Shown one piece after another: positions 1 through 6,789 of a stretch of DNA of 7,547 bases. The number at the start of each line of letters is the position of its first letter. Position 1 is the stretch's first letter. Source of the DNA: Deltaproteobacteria bacterium (GTDB lineage Bacteria; Desulfobacterota; Binatia; Binatales; Binataceae). The notes under the pieces were generated by a model. The model had not been told where the DNA came from, ran no database searches, and saw nothing but the letters and a program-made list of their open reading frames with translations. Position numbers and translations under genes: made by a program. The DNA is taken from positions 1 through 7,547 of the forward strand of contig JAJYMR010000186.1 of assembly GCA_021786815.1 (NCBI GenBank), written 5' to 3'.

Positions 1-1329
1 TTGACTATCCAGCCCGGTGATGAGGTGCGCTTCGGCGCGGCGCGCTTCGCGCTCGTGCGCGGGCCCGGTGAGGGCGCTAGCGCGCCCGGTGCGCCCGCGC
101 TTTCGATGATAGCGCTTACCCTATTGTTCGGCGCGCTCGGCTACCTCTCGGTCAGATTCGTGCAGGCATGGAATGAAATGGACGCGGCGCCGGCTGCCAC
201 GCCATCGGTTGCAAGTCACGCGGAGGCTTTGTCGAAGCCGACGCCGACGACGCCTGCGCCGGTCCCGTCCACGCATCGTCCGCGCGCCGTCGTTCGCGCT
301 CATCCGGACGGTGCCCGAGCCGAAGCGGTTCCTGCCGCGAAACGAACCATCCTGCGCACGAGCGGGGAAGCCCCCGCGGCCGCGCGTGCGCCTCGCGCAC
401 CCGCCAAGGCCCCGTTACCAGCCGCTGTTTCCACGGCTGTGGCCGCACCATCGGACCATTGGCCAAAGCCCGACGATTGGCTCGGATGGGTCAACTGGTA
501 CCGCAGGCAGGCCGGCCTTGAGCCGGTCGTTGAGGACGCCAAGCTGAGCGCAGGCGATGCGAATCACGCGAGATACATCGTCAAGAACTACTTCACCGGT
601 CCCAACCCCACTCGTCCCGTCGGCATCGCGATGCATCAGGAGAGCCCGGGAAACGCGTGGTACACGCCCGAGGGCGCGAAGGCGGCCGTGTCGAGCGACG
701 TCGGTGAGTTTACGAGCATGGGGTTGGCGGTCAGGAAAGATTGGCTGCCTTCATGGGCGGTCAATGAGTGGGTCGGGATACCCTTTCACAGGTTGCCGAT
801 ACTGAATCCCGCTCTTCGCCGAGTCGGTTACGGCGAGGACTGCGCATCGAACGGCAGTTGCGCCTACGCGCTGGACGTCGAGCAGGGACGGGACCCGATG
901 CCGATGGGGAAACTGTATCCGAACGCGATCGAATTTCCCGCGCCGAATTCGACTCTGTACATGAGTTCGCTCGCGAACGAATGGCCCGACCCGCTTGCCG
1001 CCTGTCCGGGTTATGCGCGGCCCGCCGGGGTTCCGATCACGATTCAGCTCGGCAGCTTCGTCAAGCCCAAACTCATGACCTATTCGCTGACCCGGGACGG
1101 ACAGCCGCTTGAGGTTTGCGGCTTCGACGCGAACAGTTACGCAAATCCCGATGCCACCTCGCAGAAAGCCGGTCGTGACTCACTCTACGGTTACGGCGCG
1201 GTCGTAATTGTGCCGCGCAAGCCGCTCGTACCCGGCGCGACCTACCAGGTTTCGGCGACGGTTGATGGCCGCAACTACGCGTGGTCGTTCCACGTCGGCA
1301 AAGCTCCCACGTACCCAGCGGCGCGCTAG
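1..1329 (+). CDS. Membrane-anchored CAP-domain protein, probably 5'-truncated with an FHA domain upstream
   Basis: The reading frame is open from the first base (TTG) to TAG at 1327-1329, 442 codons. Residues 1-20 (LTIQPGDEVRFGAARFALVR when base 1 is read as Leu) match the usual last strands of an FHA phosphothreonine-binding domain, so the true start is probably upstream of the window. Met36 directly precedes a hydrophobic segment (about 36-56) and is an alternative start, but no Shine-Dalgarno is visible before it. A Pro/Ala-rich linker (about 57-150) leads to a CAP (SCP/PR-1-like) domain: NWYRRQAGL at 165-173, NHARY with His189, then Glu256 in NEW and His263 in PFHR, the family's typical cavity residues. 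The C-terminal 90 or so residues (PGATYQV, YAWSFHV) resemble a bacterial Ig-like domain. Four cysteines (281, 287, 335, 373) could form disulfides outside the cell. The role of bacterial CAP proteins is poorly defined, so no specific activity is claimed. The gene ends on the same CTAG as the convergent fucosidase gene. Confidence 0.8.
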   Translation: MTIQPGDEVRFGAARFALVRGPGEGASAPGAPALSMIALTLLFGALGYLSVRFVQAWNEMDAAPAATPSVASHAEALSKPTPTTPAPVPSTHRPRAVVRAHPDGARAEAVPAAKRTILRTSGEAPAAARAPRAPAKAPLPAAVSTAVAAPSDHWPKPDDWLGWVNWYRRQAGLEPVVEDAKLSAGDANHARYIVKNYFTGPNPTRPVGIAMHQESPGNAWYTPEGAKAAVSSDVGEFTSMGLAVRKDWLPSWAVNEWVGIPFHRLPILNPALRRVGYGEDCASNGSCAYALDVEQGRDPMPMGKLYPNAIEFPAPNSTLYMSSLANEWPDPLAACPGYARPAGVPITIQLGSFVKPKLMTYSLTRDGQPLEVCGFDANSYANPDATSQKAGRDSLYGYGAVVIVPRKPLVPGATYQVSATVDGRNYAWSFHVGKAPTYPAAR

Positions 1330-2567
1330 GCGAAATCCAACGCGAGCACGGTCGCGTCCGCGTCCAGAACGCGCTCGGGGACTTCTATAATCAACTCGCC
1401 TGTCGGGTCGGAGTTGAACAGCGCGTCCACCGCCGCGACCCGCTTCGTGAAGCGAAGCTGCTCGCTCGTTCCGAGCGCGCGGACGGAATCGACCTGATTG
1501 ACGCGCACGCCGCGCACCGAGACGCTCTCATACGGGCGCATCAGAAGATGCAGGTACAGGCGATTTCCGCGGCGAGTCGAAGGGCCGTAGAACTGCCACG
1601 GCTCGAGTCCCGGTGAAGTGTCCGAAACGCTCTCACCGTTTCGTTCCATCCATCGCGCAAACGCTTCGAGCCGTTCGACGTGCTCCGGCGGAAGCGAGCC
1701 GTCTCCCGTCGGGCTTACGTTGAGGAGCAGGTTTCCGCCCTTGCCCGCGACCTCGCATAGCGTATGGATCAGCGAACGCGGTGACTTAAGCCTGCGATCC
1801 GAGGGATTGTAGCCCCAGCTATCGTTGATCGTGAGGCAGGTTTCCCACGGCTGTTCAGGTGCTGTCGCCGGCACCGCCTGTTCGGGCGTGACGAAATCGC
1901 CGAAGCCGGGCAGGCGATCGTTGATGAGAATCCCGGGCTGGAGCGAGCGGATCATCGCGACCAGTTCGCGCGCATGCCACTCCTCGGCCGTGCGTTCCCA
2001 TCCGCCGTCGAACCATAGAAGATCGATCGTGCCGTAATTCGTCAGCAACTCACGCACTTGCGCGAACATCGCGCCGATAAACCGCTCCCACTGTTCGCCA
2101 GACGGACGGCGTATCGCACCGAAACGGTAGGGCTTGTCGGCGTCAGTGAAGGGCGGGTAGTCGGGATGGTGCCAATCGATGAGCGAGAAGTAGAGGCCGA
2201 CTCGAAGTCCTTCGGCGCGAAACGCTTCGACGAACTCACCGACGATATCGCGGCGAAACGGCGAATGCTCGACGGAATAATCGGAACCGGCGGTATGAAA
2301 CATCGCATAGCCGTCGTGATGCTTTGACGTAAGCACCGCGTATTTCATCCCGGCCCGCCGCGCCAACCGCGCCCATTGCCGAGCGTCGTAACGCTCGGGA
2401 TTGAAAGTGCGCGCGGTCGAGTGGTATTCGGCGACCGGCACGCTCTGCGAGTGCGGCAGAGCGCCGACGCCGCCGACGAGCGGCCACGACAGTTCCCATC
2501 CGCGCTGACTCGCCGGAGCCCAATGGATGAACATGCCGAACCGCGCCGTGTCGAACCATTCAGCCAT
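1326..2567 (-). CDS. GH29 alpha-L-fucosidase, apparently cytoplasmic
   Basis: This encodes a retaining glycoside hydrolase of family 29, which removes terminal alpha-L-fucose from glycans or oligosaccharides. From ATG 2567 the protein has 413 residues. Family landmarks appear in order: EWFDTARFGMFIHW at the very N-terminus, SKHHDGY near residues 81-87, YFSLIDWHHPDY near 126-137, LLWFDGGW near 183-190 with Asp187 as the expected nucleophile, GDFVTPEQ near 223-230, and GNLLLNVSPTGDGSLPPE in the C-terminal half of the barrel. A short beta-rich tail of about 90 residues follows. The frame extends upstream to a TTG at 2636, but that start has no Shine-Dalgarno and would place the intergenic hairpins in coding sequence. 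The ATG places the first conserved motif right at the start, as in many relatives. It leaves no signal peptide, so the enzyme probably acts on imported fucosides. No sugar transporter or fucose catabolic gene lies nearby. The acid/base residue cannot be fixed by eye; substrate specificity is unknown. Confidence 0.93.
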   Translation of the reverse strand: MAEWFDTARFGMFIHWAPASQRGWELSWPLVGGVGALPHSQSVPVAEYHSTARTFNPERYDARQWARLARRAGMKYAVLTSKHHDGYAMFHTAGSDYSVEHSPFRRDIVGEFVEAFRAEGLRVGLYFSLIDWHHPDYPPFTDADKPYRFGAIRRPSGEQWERFIGAMFAQVRELLTNYGTIDLLWFDGGWERTAEEWHARELVAMIRSLQPGILINDRLPGFGDFVTPEQAVPATAPEQPWETCLTINDSWGYNPSDRRLKSPRSLIHTLCEVAGKGGNLLLNVSPTGDGSLPPEHVERLEAFARWMERNGESVSDTSPGLEPWQFYGPSTRRGNRLYLHLLMRPYESVSVRGVRVNQVDSVRALGTSEQLRFTKRVAAVDALFNSDPTGELIIEVPERVLDADATVLALDFA

Positions 2568-2613
2568 CGCAGGCGCGATTGTGCCGCCTCGGTTTCGCGA
2601 TGTCCACCGCCGC

Positions 2614-2655
2614 GTTTCGGCTGCCGCTTGAAGCAAGCGGGGCGAAACCGCTTGC
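2614..2655. repeat. Three alternating CCGCTTG/CAAGCGG half-sites forming competing hairpins
   Basis: The half-site CCGCTTG lies at 2624-2630, its reverse complement CAAGCGG at 2634-2640, and CCGCTTG again at 2648-2654. The first pair forms a stem of 7 bp with a 3-nt loop, extended outward by GTTTCG (2614-2619) pairing with CGAAAC (2643-2648) across a small internal loop. The second pair forms an 8-bp stem (2633-2640 with 2648-2655) with a 7-nt loop. The two structures share the middle arm and cannot form together. They sit between the divergent fucosidase and prolyl isomerase genes. No T-run follows on either strand, so these are not intrinsic terminators. They could be operator sites or leader RNA structure; which of these is not shown by the sequence. 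Confidence 0.55.
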
Positions 2656-2712
2656 GCGCCAGTACCCGGTCGAATAGTTCAAAGGGAGCCGCGCAAGGGA
2701 GCGGCCCCGGAG

Positions 2713-3285
2713 ATGACCAGCAAAATCTACGTAATCGCCTGCCTTGCCCTGACGCTGACGCTTGGTTTCTCCGTATCAGCGTGCCACGGAGCGGGGCCCA
2801 GGCTTGATGGAGTGCCCGTGCGCAATACAGGACATTACGCCATAGTCGAAACCGAGCGGGGAACTTTCGTAATCGAGCTCTACCCGAAGGTCGCACCGAA
2901 AACCGTCGAGAACTTCGAGACGCTGGTGCGCAAGGGCTTTTACAACGGCCTGACCTTCCATCGCGTCGTGCCGGGTTTCGTCGTTCAGGGCGGCGACCCC
3001 GACGGCACCGGGATGGGCGGCCCGGGCTACGACCTTCCGGCCGAGATCGATCCCAAGGAGCATCATCTGCGCGGCACGGTTGCGATGGCGCGAAAGGGCG
3101 ACCAGGTCAATCCCGAGCGGCGTTCCAGCGGTAGCCAGTTCTATATATGCCTGGAGCCGCAGCCCGGGCTCGACAGCCAGTACACGATCTTCGGCGGCGT
3201 GGTCGAAGGGATGAACGTCGTCGACAAGATCAGGGTCGGCGATCACATGAAGAAGATCACGCTAAGCTCCGAACTTCCGAAGTAG
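2713..3285 (+). CDS. Cyclophilin-type peptidyl-prolyl cis-trans isomerase, predicted lipoprotein
   Basis: This is a 190-residue cyclophilin (EC 5.2.1.8) catalysing cis-trans isomerisation of Xaa-Pro bonds during protein folding. A hydrophobic signal segment (residues 5-23) ends in the lipobox VSAC, giving Cys24 as the lipidated residue, so the enzyme probably sits on the periplasmic side of a membrane. The cyclophilin core runs from about residue 41: PKTVENF (62-68), FHRVVPGFVVQGGDP (82-96) with the catalytic Arg84 and the conserved Phe89 and Gln92, GTVAMAR (121-127), SQFYI (141-145) and YTIFGGVVEGMNVVD (157-171). The position of human CypA Trp121 is not Trp here, as is common in bacterial members. 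The ATG is preceded by AAGGGAG at 2696-2702, a plausible if slightly distant ribosome site. The stop lies 12 bp before the PHP gene, which suggests co-transcription. Length and motifs are normal for a single-domain secreted cyclophilin. Confidence 0.95.
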   Translation: MTSKIYVIACLALTLTLGFSVSACHGAGPRLDGVPVRNTGHYAIVETERGTFVIELYPKVAPKTVENFETLVRKGFYNGLTFHRVVPGFVVQGGDPDGTGMGGPGYDLPAEIDPKEHHLRGTVAMARKGDQVNPERRSSGSQFYICLEPQPGLDSQYTIFGGVVEGMNVVDKIRVGDHMKKITLSSELPK

Positions 3286-3297
3286 GCTTCTGGCGCC

Positions 3298-4020
3298 ATG
3301 CCGCAGTCGCGAAGCGGGCACCCGCCGGGGCCCTACTTCACCGTCGATCTCCACCTGCACACCAGCCGCGGCAGTTCGGACTCGAATCTCTCGCCCACGG
3401 CGCTGGTCGAACGTGCTCGCGCGATAGGTATCGGCGCCATCTGCATCACCGAGCACGACAACATGTGGGACCTGAAGGAGATGCCCGAGGTCGCCGAGAC
3501 GACCGACGTGCGTTTTTTGCGCGGGATGGAGGTGACGACCGATATGGGACATATCGGCGTCTTCGGCCTCAAGCGATACGTCGGCGGAATCTACAAGCTT
3601 GGCGAGCTTCGCCGGATTGTCGACGCCGAGGGCGGTATCCTGATCGCCAACCATCCGTTCCGCTACAAGCTCGACGCGCGCTTTTCGTTCATCAATCCCG
3701 ACCAGGAGCCGATCGACCCGGCGCATCCGGAGCGGGCCGCCAGGCTTGCGATTTTCGAGATGGTCGACGCGATCGAGGTGCTCAACGGCGCGTGCTCCGA
3801 AGACGAAAACGAGTTCGCGCTGCGCGTGGCGCGAATCCTGGGCAAGGCCGAGGTTGCTGGAAGCGATTCCCATTCGGCGGGCTCCATCGGATGCGTGACC
3901 ACGCTGCTTGAAGAGCCGGTTTCCGACGTGAACGGGCTTATAGAAACCATCCGTGCGCGGCGATGCCGCGCGGGGCGTGGGCTGCTCAAGGGCGACGTGG
4001 TTCCCTTCGACCTGCCATAG
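3298..4020 (+). CDS. PHP-domain metal-dependent phosphoesterase family protein
   Basis: This encodes a 240-residue stand-alone PHP (polymerase and histidinol phosphatase) domain, a metal-dependent phosphohydrolase fold. The expected ligands are visible in order: DLHLHT (His19, His21), Asp28 in SSDS, ITEHDN (Glu52, His53), GMEV with Glu78, the GHIGVFG segment (His85), NHPF with His119, and GSDSH (Asp190, His192). The common TDH motif is TEH here, a frequent variant in this branch. No signal peptide or membrane segment is seen, so the protein is probably cytoplasmic. The C-terminus is short and adds no recognisable domain. The substrate cannot be told from sequence: relatives include histidinol-phosphate phosphatases, nucleotide or RNA phosphoesterases and uncharacterised proteins. 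The gene follows the cyclophilin by 12 bp in the same direction and probably shares its transcript. The ATG at 3298 has only a weak upstream purine stretch, and the next in-frame Met is past the first metal motif, which supports this start. Confidence 0.9.
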   Translation: MPQSRSGHPPGPYFTVDLHLHTSRGSSDSNLSPTALVERARAIGIGAICITEHDNMWDLKEMPEVAETTDVRFLRGMEVTTDMGHIGVFGLKRYVGGIYKLGELRRIVDAEGGILIANHPFRYKLDARFSFINPDQEPIDPAHPERAARLAIFEMVDAIEVLNGACSEDENEFALRVARILGKAEVAGSDSHSAGSIGCVTTLLEEPVSDVNGLIETIRARRCRAGRGLLKGDVVPFDLP

Positions 4021-4041
4021 CATTCGTTAGCGTTCCAACGA

Positions 4042-4059
4042 GCGCGCTTTCAAGCGTGC
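4042..4059 (+). other. Hairpin downstream of the PHP gene, no U-tract
   Basis: GCGCGCT at 4042-4048 pairs with AGCGTGC at 4053-4059 (seven pairs, one of them G-U) around a 4-nt loop, 21 bp after the PHP stop codon. It is placed where a terminator would be expected, but the sequence after it (GATCATTATCC) is not a T-run, so intrinsic termination is doubtful. It may instead protect the 3' end of the transcript or be incidental. Confidence 0.25.
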
Positions 4060-4129
4060 GATCATTATCCCGGGATTGAACAAGTCGCGGTTGCTTTGCG
4101 TCTCTTGAGGGGCGTGAAAGTTTCGTCAG

Positions 4130-4159
4130 TTGTTTGGGATTAAGCCGGTGCGATAAAAT
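4130..4159 (+). promoter_or_regulatory. Predicted sigma70-like promoter of ptsP
   Basis: TTGTTT at 4130-4135 (3 of 6 with the -35 consensus) is followed after 18 bp by TAAAAT at 4154-4159 (5 of 6 with the -10 consensus). The AT-rich -10 region stands out in this GC-rich window. A transcript would begin near 4166, leaving a leader of about 20 nt to the ATG at 4186 and almost none to the GTG at 4171. This is inferred from sequence only. Confidence 0.45.
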
Positions 4160-4168
4160 TTGTCGCAC
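4148..4168. promoter_or_regulatory. 21-bp near-perfect palindrome, putative operator of ptsP
   Basis: Arms GTGCGA (4148-4153) and TCGCAC (4163-4168) flank the core TAAAATTTG. Nine of the ten base pairs around the central A4158 are complementary; the exception is T4154 opposite G4162. The palindrome covers the predicted -10 box and the likely transcription start, the usual place for a repressor dimer to block RNA polymerase. I do not recognise it as the consensus of a named regulator, and no regulator gene lies in the window. A role as an RNA hairpin in the leader is less likely, because the transcript would begin near its end. Confidence 0.5.
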
Positions 4169-4185
4169 TTGTGAAAACGGAAATT

Positions 4186-6561
4186 ATGGGCACCAACCGC
4201 GACCAATTCGCGCTGATCGAAGACATCTCCCAGATCAGCGGCGACGCCGCGGCCGACATCAGGGAGACGCTGGACAAGATCGTTGCGGCGATCGCCAGGG
4301 GGATGGAGGTCGAGGTGTGTTCGCTCTACCTGTTCGATCCGCAGCGCTCCCGCCTGGTGCTTCGCGCCACCATCGGGCTGGACCGTGACTCGGTCGGCAA
4401 GGTATCGATGCGCGTCAACGAGGGGCTGGTTGGCCTGGTGATTGAAAGCGGAGAGCCGGTTTCCGTTTCCGACGCGATAAGCCATCCGCGCTACAAGTAT
4501 TTTCCGGAAACCGGCGAGGAGCGCTATCACACCTTTCTCGGCGTGCCGGTTCAGGACGGGCGCAACAAGCCAGAGGGCGTGCTGGTCGCGCAAACGGTGA
4601 GCCGGCGCAAGTTCAGCCGCGCCGAAGTGCGCCTGATGAAGACCGCAGCCAACCAGATCGCGCAGGCGCTCTCTCATTTCCGCCTGCGCGAAACGCTCGC
4701 CACCAAGGAGAAGGAGCGCGACGAGTACCGGCGCCGGATGATCGAGGCGAACCGCCAGCTCAAGGGCTACGAAAAGGTCGGCGGAAAGACCCGGCTCGCG
4801 GCACCGACCAAGGTTCGCCGTCCGCGACTGGTCGGTCTTGCGGCCGCGCCGGGATTCGCGCGCGGCGCCGCGCACGTGGTTGGAACCTTCCTCAGCACTA
4901 TCGACCGCAACCAGCGCGCGCGTGACGTCAAAGCCGAGTTGAAACGCTTGGAAGAGGCGCTGACCCGCTCGCGCGCCGAGCTTTCCGCGCTCAAGGCTCG
5001 GATGACGCCGCTGATGCCGGAAGGCGACCTGAAAATCTTCGACGGCCATCGGCTGATCCTCGAGGACGAGGAGTTTATTGGTCGTATCCGCGACACGATC
5101 CAGGCGGGATTCGCGGCCGAGAGCGCGCTGTTCAGGGTTATCGACGAGGTTTCGGCGCAGATGCTCGCGGTTGCCGACGGCTATCTGCGCGAGCGCGCAA
5201 CTGACTTTCGCGACGTCGGCCATCGGGTGCTCAGGCACCTGCGCCAGGAGGACGGCAAGGGTCCGTTCGTGAAGCCGACCGTAATCGTCGCCGAGGAGCT
5301 GACGCTCTCGCAGCTAACGATGGTGTCGCATCAGAACCTTGCGGGAATCGCGCTTCAGTCGGGCGGCGCGACCTCCCATGCGGCGATTCTCGCGCGTTCC
5401 TTCGAGATCCCGACCGTGGTCGGAATCGAGCACCTGATGGAATCGGTGACCGAGGGCGACACGCTAATCGTTGACGGCAGCTCGGGCGCGGTGTTCGTCA
5501 ACCCGAGCCCCGACGTCGAGCGCGACTACCAGGCCCTGACCAAGCGCTACCAGCAGTTCAAACGCGACCTGATGCAGGACGCCGAGGAGCCGTCAGCGAC
5601 GCGCGACGGCCATCGGGTGCATCTGCTGGCGAATATCGCGCTCTACAACGACATCGCGCTCGCGCTCCAATACGGCGCCGAGGGTATCGGCCTGTTGCGC
5701 TCGGAATTCTCCTTCCTGACTTACGAGGATTTTCCGGACGAGAACCAGCAGGTCGCGCTGTACCATCGGATGTTCCAGGCGGTGGGCAACCGCCCGGTCA
5801 CCATCCGCACGCTCGACATCGGCGCGGACAAGTATCCGCCGTATCTCCGCGTGCCGCGCGAGGACAACCCGTTCCTCGGATGGCGCTCGATACGGATTTC
5901 GCTCGAGATGGCGGGGTTGTTCAAGGTGCAGTTGCGCGCGATTCTGCGCGCCGCCACGCGCTTCCAGGCGCGCATCCTGTTTCCCATGATCTCCAGCCTC
6001 GAAGAACTATGGCGGGCCAAGGAACTGCTCGCGGAGGCGCGCTCGGAGCTTTACAACGAAGGGCTCGATCACAATCCGCACGTTCCGGTGGGGATAATGG
6101 TCGAGGTGCCGTCGGCGGTATGGCTCGCATCGCGGCTTGCGCGCGAGGTCGATTTCTTCTCGGTCGGAACCAACGACCTGATCCAGTACCTGCTTGCCGC
6201 CGACCGCAACAATCCGAAGGTCGCCCATCTGTACGAGGCATTTCATCCAGCGGTCATCTCCGCCATCTCCGAGGTGGTGAACGTGGCGCGCGGGGCCGAC
6301 AAGAAAGTCGGTATCTGCGGCGAGATGGCGAGCGATCCGCTGGCGACCGTTCTGCTGGTCGGGCTCGGATTCGACGATCTGAGCCTGAGCCCGCTATTCA
6401 TCCCGGTGGTCCGAAAACTCCTGCGCAAGGTTGACTACCATACCGCCCGCCAGGTGGCGCGCGACGTGCTGCAGATGGCGAGCGTGCAGGAAATAAAGGG
6501 CTACCTCGTCGAGCGCTATCGCGACCTCGGCCTGATCAGTCTCGTCGAGATGTACCGCTAG
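4186..6561 (+). CDS. ptsP: Phosphoenolpyruvate-protein phosphotransferase PtsP (enzyme I-Ntr)
   Basis: This is the first enzyme of the nitrogen phosphotransferase system: it autophosphorylates on histidine from PEP and passes phosphate to NPr and then EIIA-Ntr, a regulatory relay linked to nitrogen and potassium status. From ATG 4186 the protein has 791 residues. An N-terminal GAF domain (about 7-160, with EVCSLYLFD and GLVGLVIESGEPV) marks it as PtsP rather than sugar-PTS enzyme I. A charged, probably coiled-coil linker (about 165-205) follows, then the NPr-interacting region (about 215-335). The swivel domain carries the phosphorylated His398 in GGATSHAAILAR. The PEP-binding barrel includes Arg505 in GLLRSEF, RTLDIGADKYP, DNPFLGWRSIR, VGTNDLIQYLLAADRNN and Cys711 in GICGEMASDP. 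All expected catalytic residues are present, and length is close to that of E. coli PtsP (748). A GTG at 4171 would add five residues but lies only a few bases after the predicted transcription start; the ATG has GGA four bases upstream. NPr and EIIA-Ntr genes are not in the window. Confidence 0.96.
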   Translation: MGTNRDQFALIEDISQISGDAAADIRETLDKIVAAIARGMEVEVCSLYLFDPQRSRLVLRATIGLDRDSVGKVSMRVNEGLVGLVIESGEPVSVSDAISHPRYKYFPETGEERYHTFLGVPVQDGRNKPEGVLVAQTVSRRKFSRAEVRLMKTAANQIAQALSHFRLRETLATKEKERDEYRRRMIEANRQLKGYEKVGGKTRLAAPTKVRRPRLVGLAAAPGFARGAAHVVGTFLSTIDRNQRARDVKAELKRLEEALTRSRAELSALKARMTPLMPEGDLKIFDGHRLILEDEEFIGRIRDTIQAGFAAESALFRVIDEVSAQMLAVADGYLRERATDFRDVGHRVLRHLRQEDGKGPFVKPTVIVAEELTLSQLTMVSHQNLAGIALQSGGATSHAAILARSFEIPTVVGIEHLMESVTEGDTLIVDGSSGAVFVNPSPDVERDYQALTKRYQQFKRDLMQDAEEPSATRDGHRVHLLANIALYNDIALALQYGAEGIGLLRSEFSFLTYEDFPDENQQVALYHRMFQAVGNRPVTIRTLDIGADKYPPYLRVPREDNPFLGWRSIRISLEMAGLFKVQLRAILRAATRFQARILFPMISSLEELWRAKELLAEARSELYNEGLDHNPHVPVGIMVEVPSAVWLASRLAREVDFFSVGTNDLIQYLLAADRNNPKVAHLYEAFHPAVISAISEVVNVARGADKKVGICGEMASDPLATVLLVGLGFDDLSLSPLFIPVVRKLLRKVDYHTARQVARDVLQMASVQEIKGYLVERYRDLGLISLVEMYR

Positions 6562-6692
6562 ATTCGGTCGGCCGCAGCCGAGCGTCGGCGCTTGCCCACG
6601 CGTGGCCAGACGCTTTCCCGTACCGACAGAACGCACAGCAATCGCGCAACGCGGCCGCAACTTGGCAGCGGCCTGATGTAGCTGTGCGCGAT

Positions 6693-6716
6693 ATGAGGCG
6701 AAAGATGAGGCGAAAA
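6693..6716. repeat. 12-bp tandem duplication
   Basis: ATGAGGCGAAAG at 6693-6704 is followed directly by ATGAGGCGAAAA at 6705-6716, identical in 11 of 12 positions. It lies in the gene-poor stretch after ptsP. A replication-slippage duplication is the simplest explanation. The rest of 6562-6789 shows only short GC-rich inverted repeats (for example GCCGA/TCGGC at 6577-6589 and the palindrome CCACGCGTGG at 6596-6605) without T-runs, and no convincing gene. Confidence 0.6.
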
Positions 6717-6789
6717 GAGGTGAACGTTCGAGGGGGACCCGAAAAAGGCCGAACCAAACCGGCGCAAGCGCGGCGAGTTCGTTGATTTC

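Noticed and set aside
2633..2655. The 8-bp hairpin as an intrinsic terminator
   Set aside because: No T-run follows on either strand, and it lies at the 5' side of both flanking genes, where a terminator for either would be out of place.
2652..2678. TTGCGC and AATAGT as a promoter for the cyclophilin gene
   Set aside because: The spacer is only 15 bp and both hexamers match the consensus poorly, so I could not separate it from chance.
3147..3911. Open frame of 254 codons on the plus strand across the cyclophilin and PHP genes
   Set aside because: It overlaps two well-supported genes in another frame, and its translation is an Arg/Gly/Ala-rich run without domain character.
3262..4023. Open frame of 253 codons on the minus strand opposite the PHP gene
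   Set aside because: It is antisense to a gene with an intact set of metal ligands and has no motif of its own.
4126..5238. Long open frame of 370 codons on the minus strand
   Set aside because: It lies wholly antisense to the promoter, GAF and swivel regions of ptsP, which has all its family motifs. Its translation shows no recognisable domain and is typical of GC-rich antisense frames.
5818..5832. DIGADK in PtsP in place of DIGGDK of sugar-PTS enzyme I, considered as an unusual substitution
   Set aside because: As I recall the family, Ala at this position is common in PtsP-type enzymes, and all catalytic residues around it are intact.
6577..6605. Small inverted repeats after ptsP as its terminator
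   Set aside because: The GCCGA/TCGGC stem has only five pairs and the CCACGCGTGG palindrome has no loop; neither is followed by a T-run.
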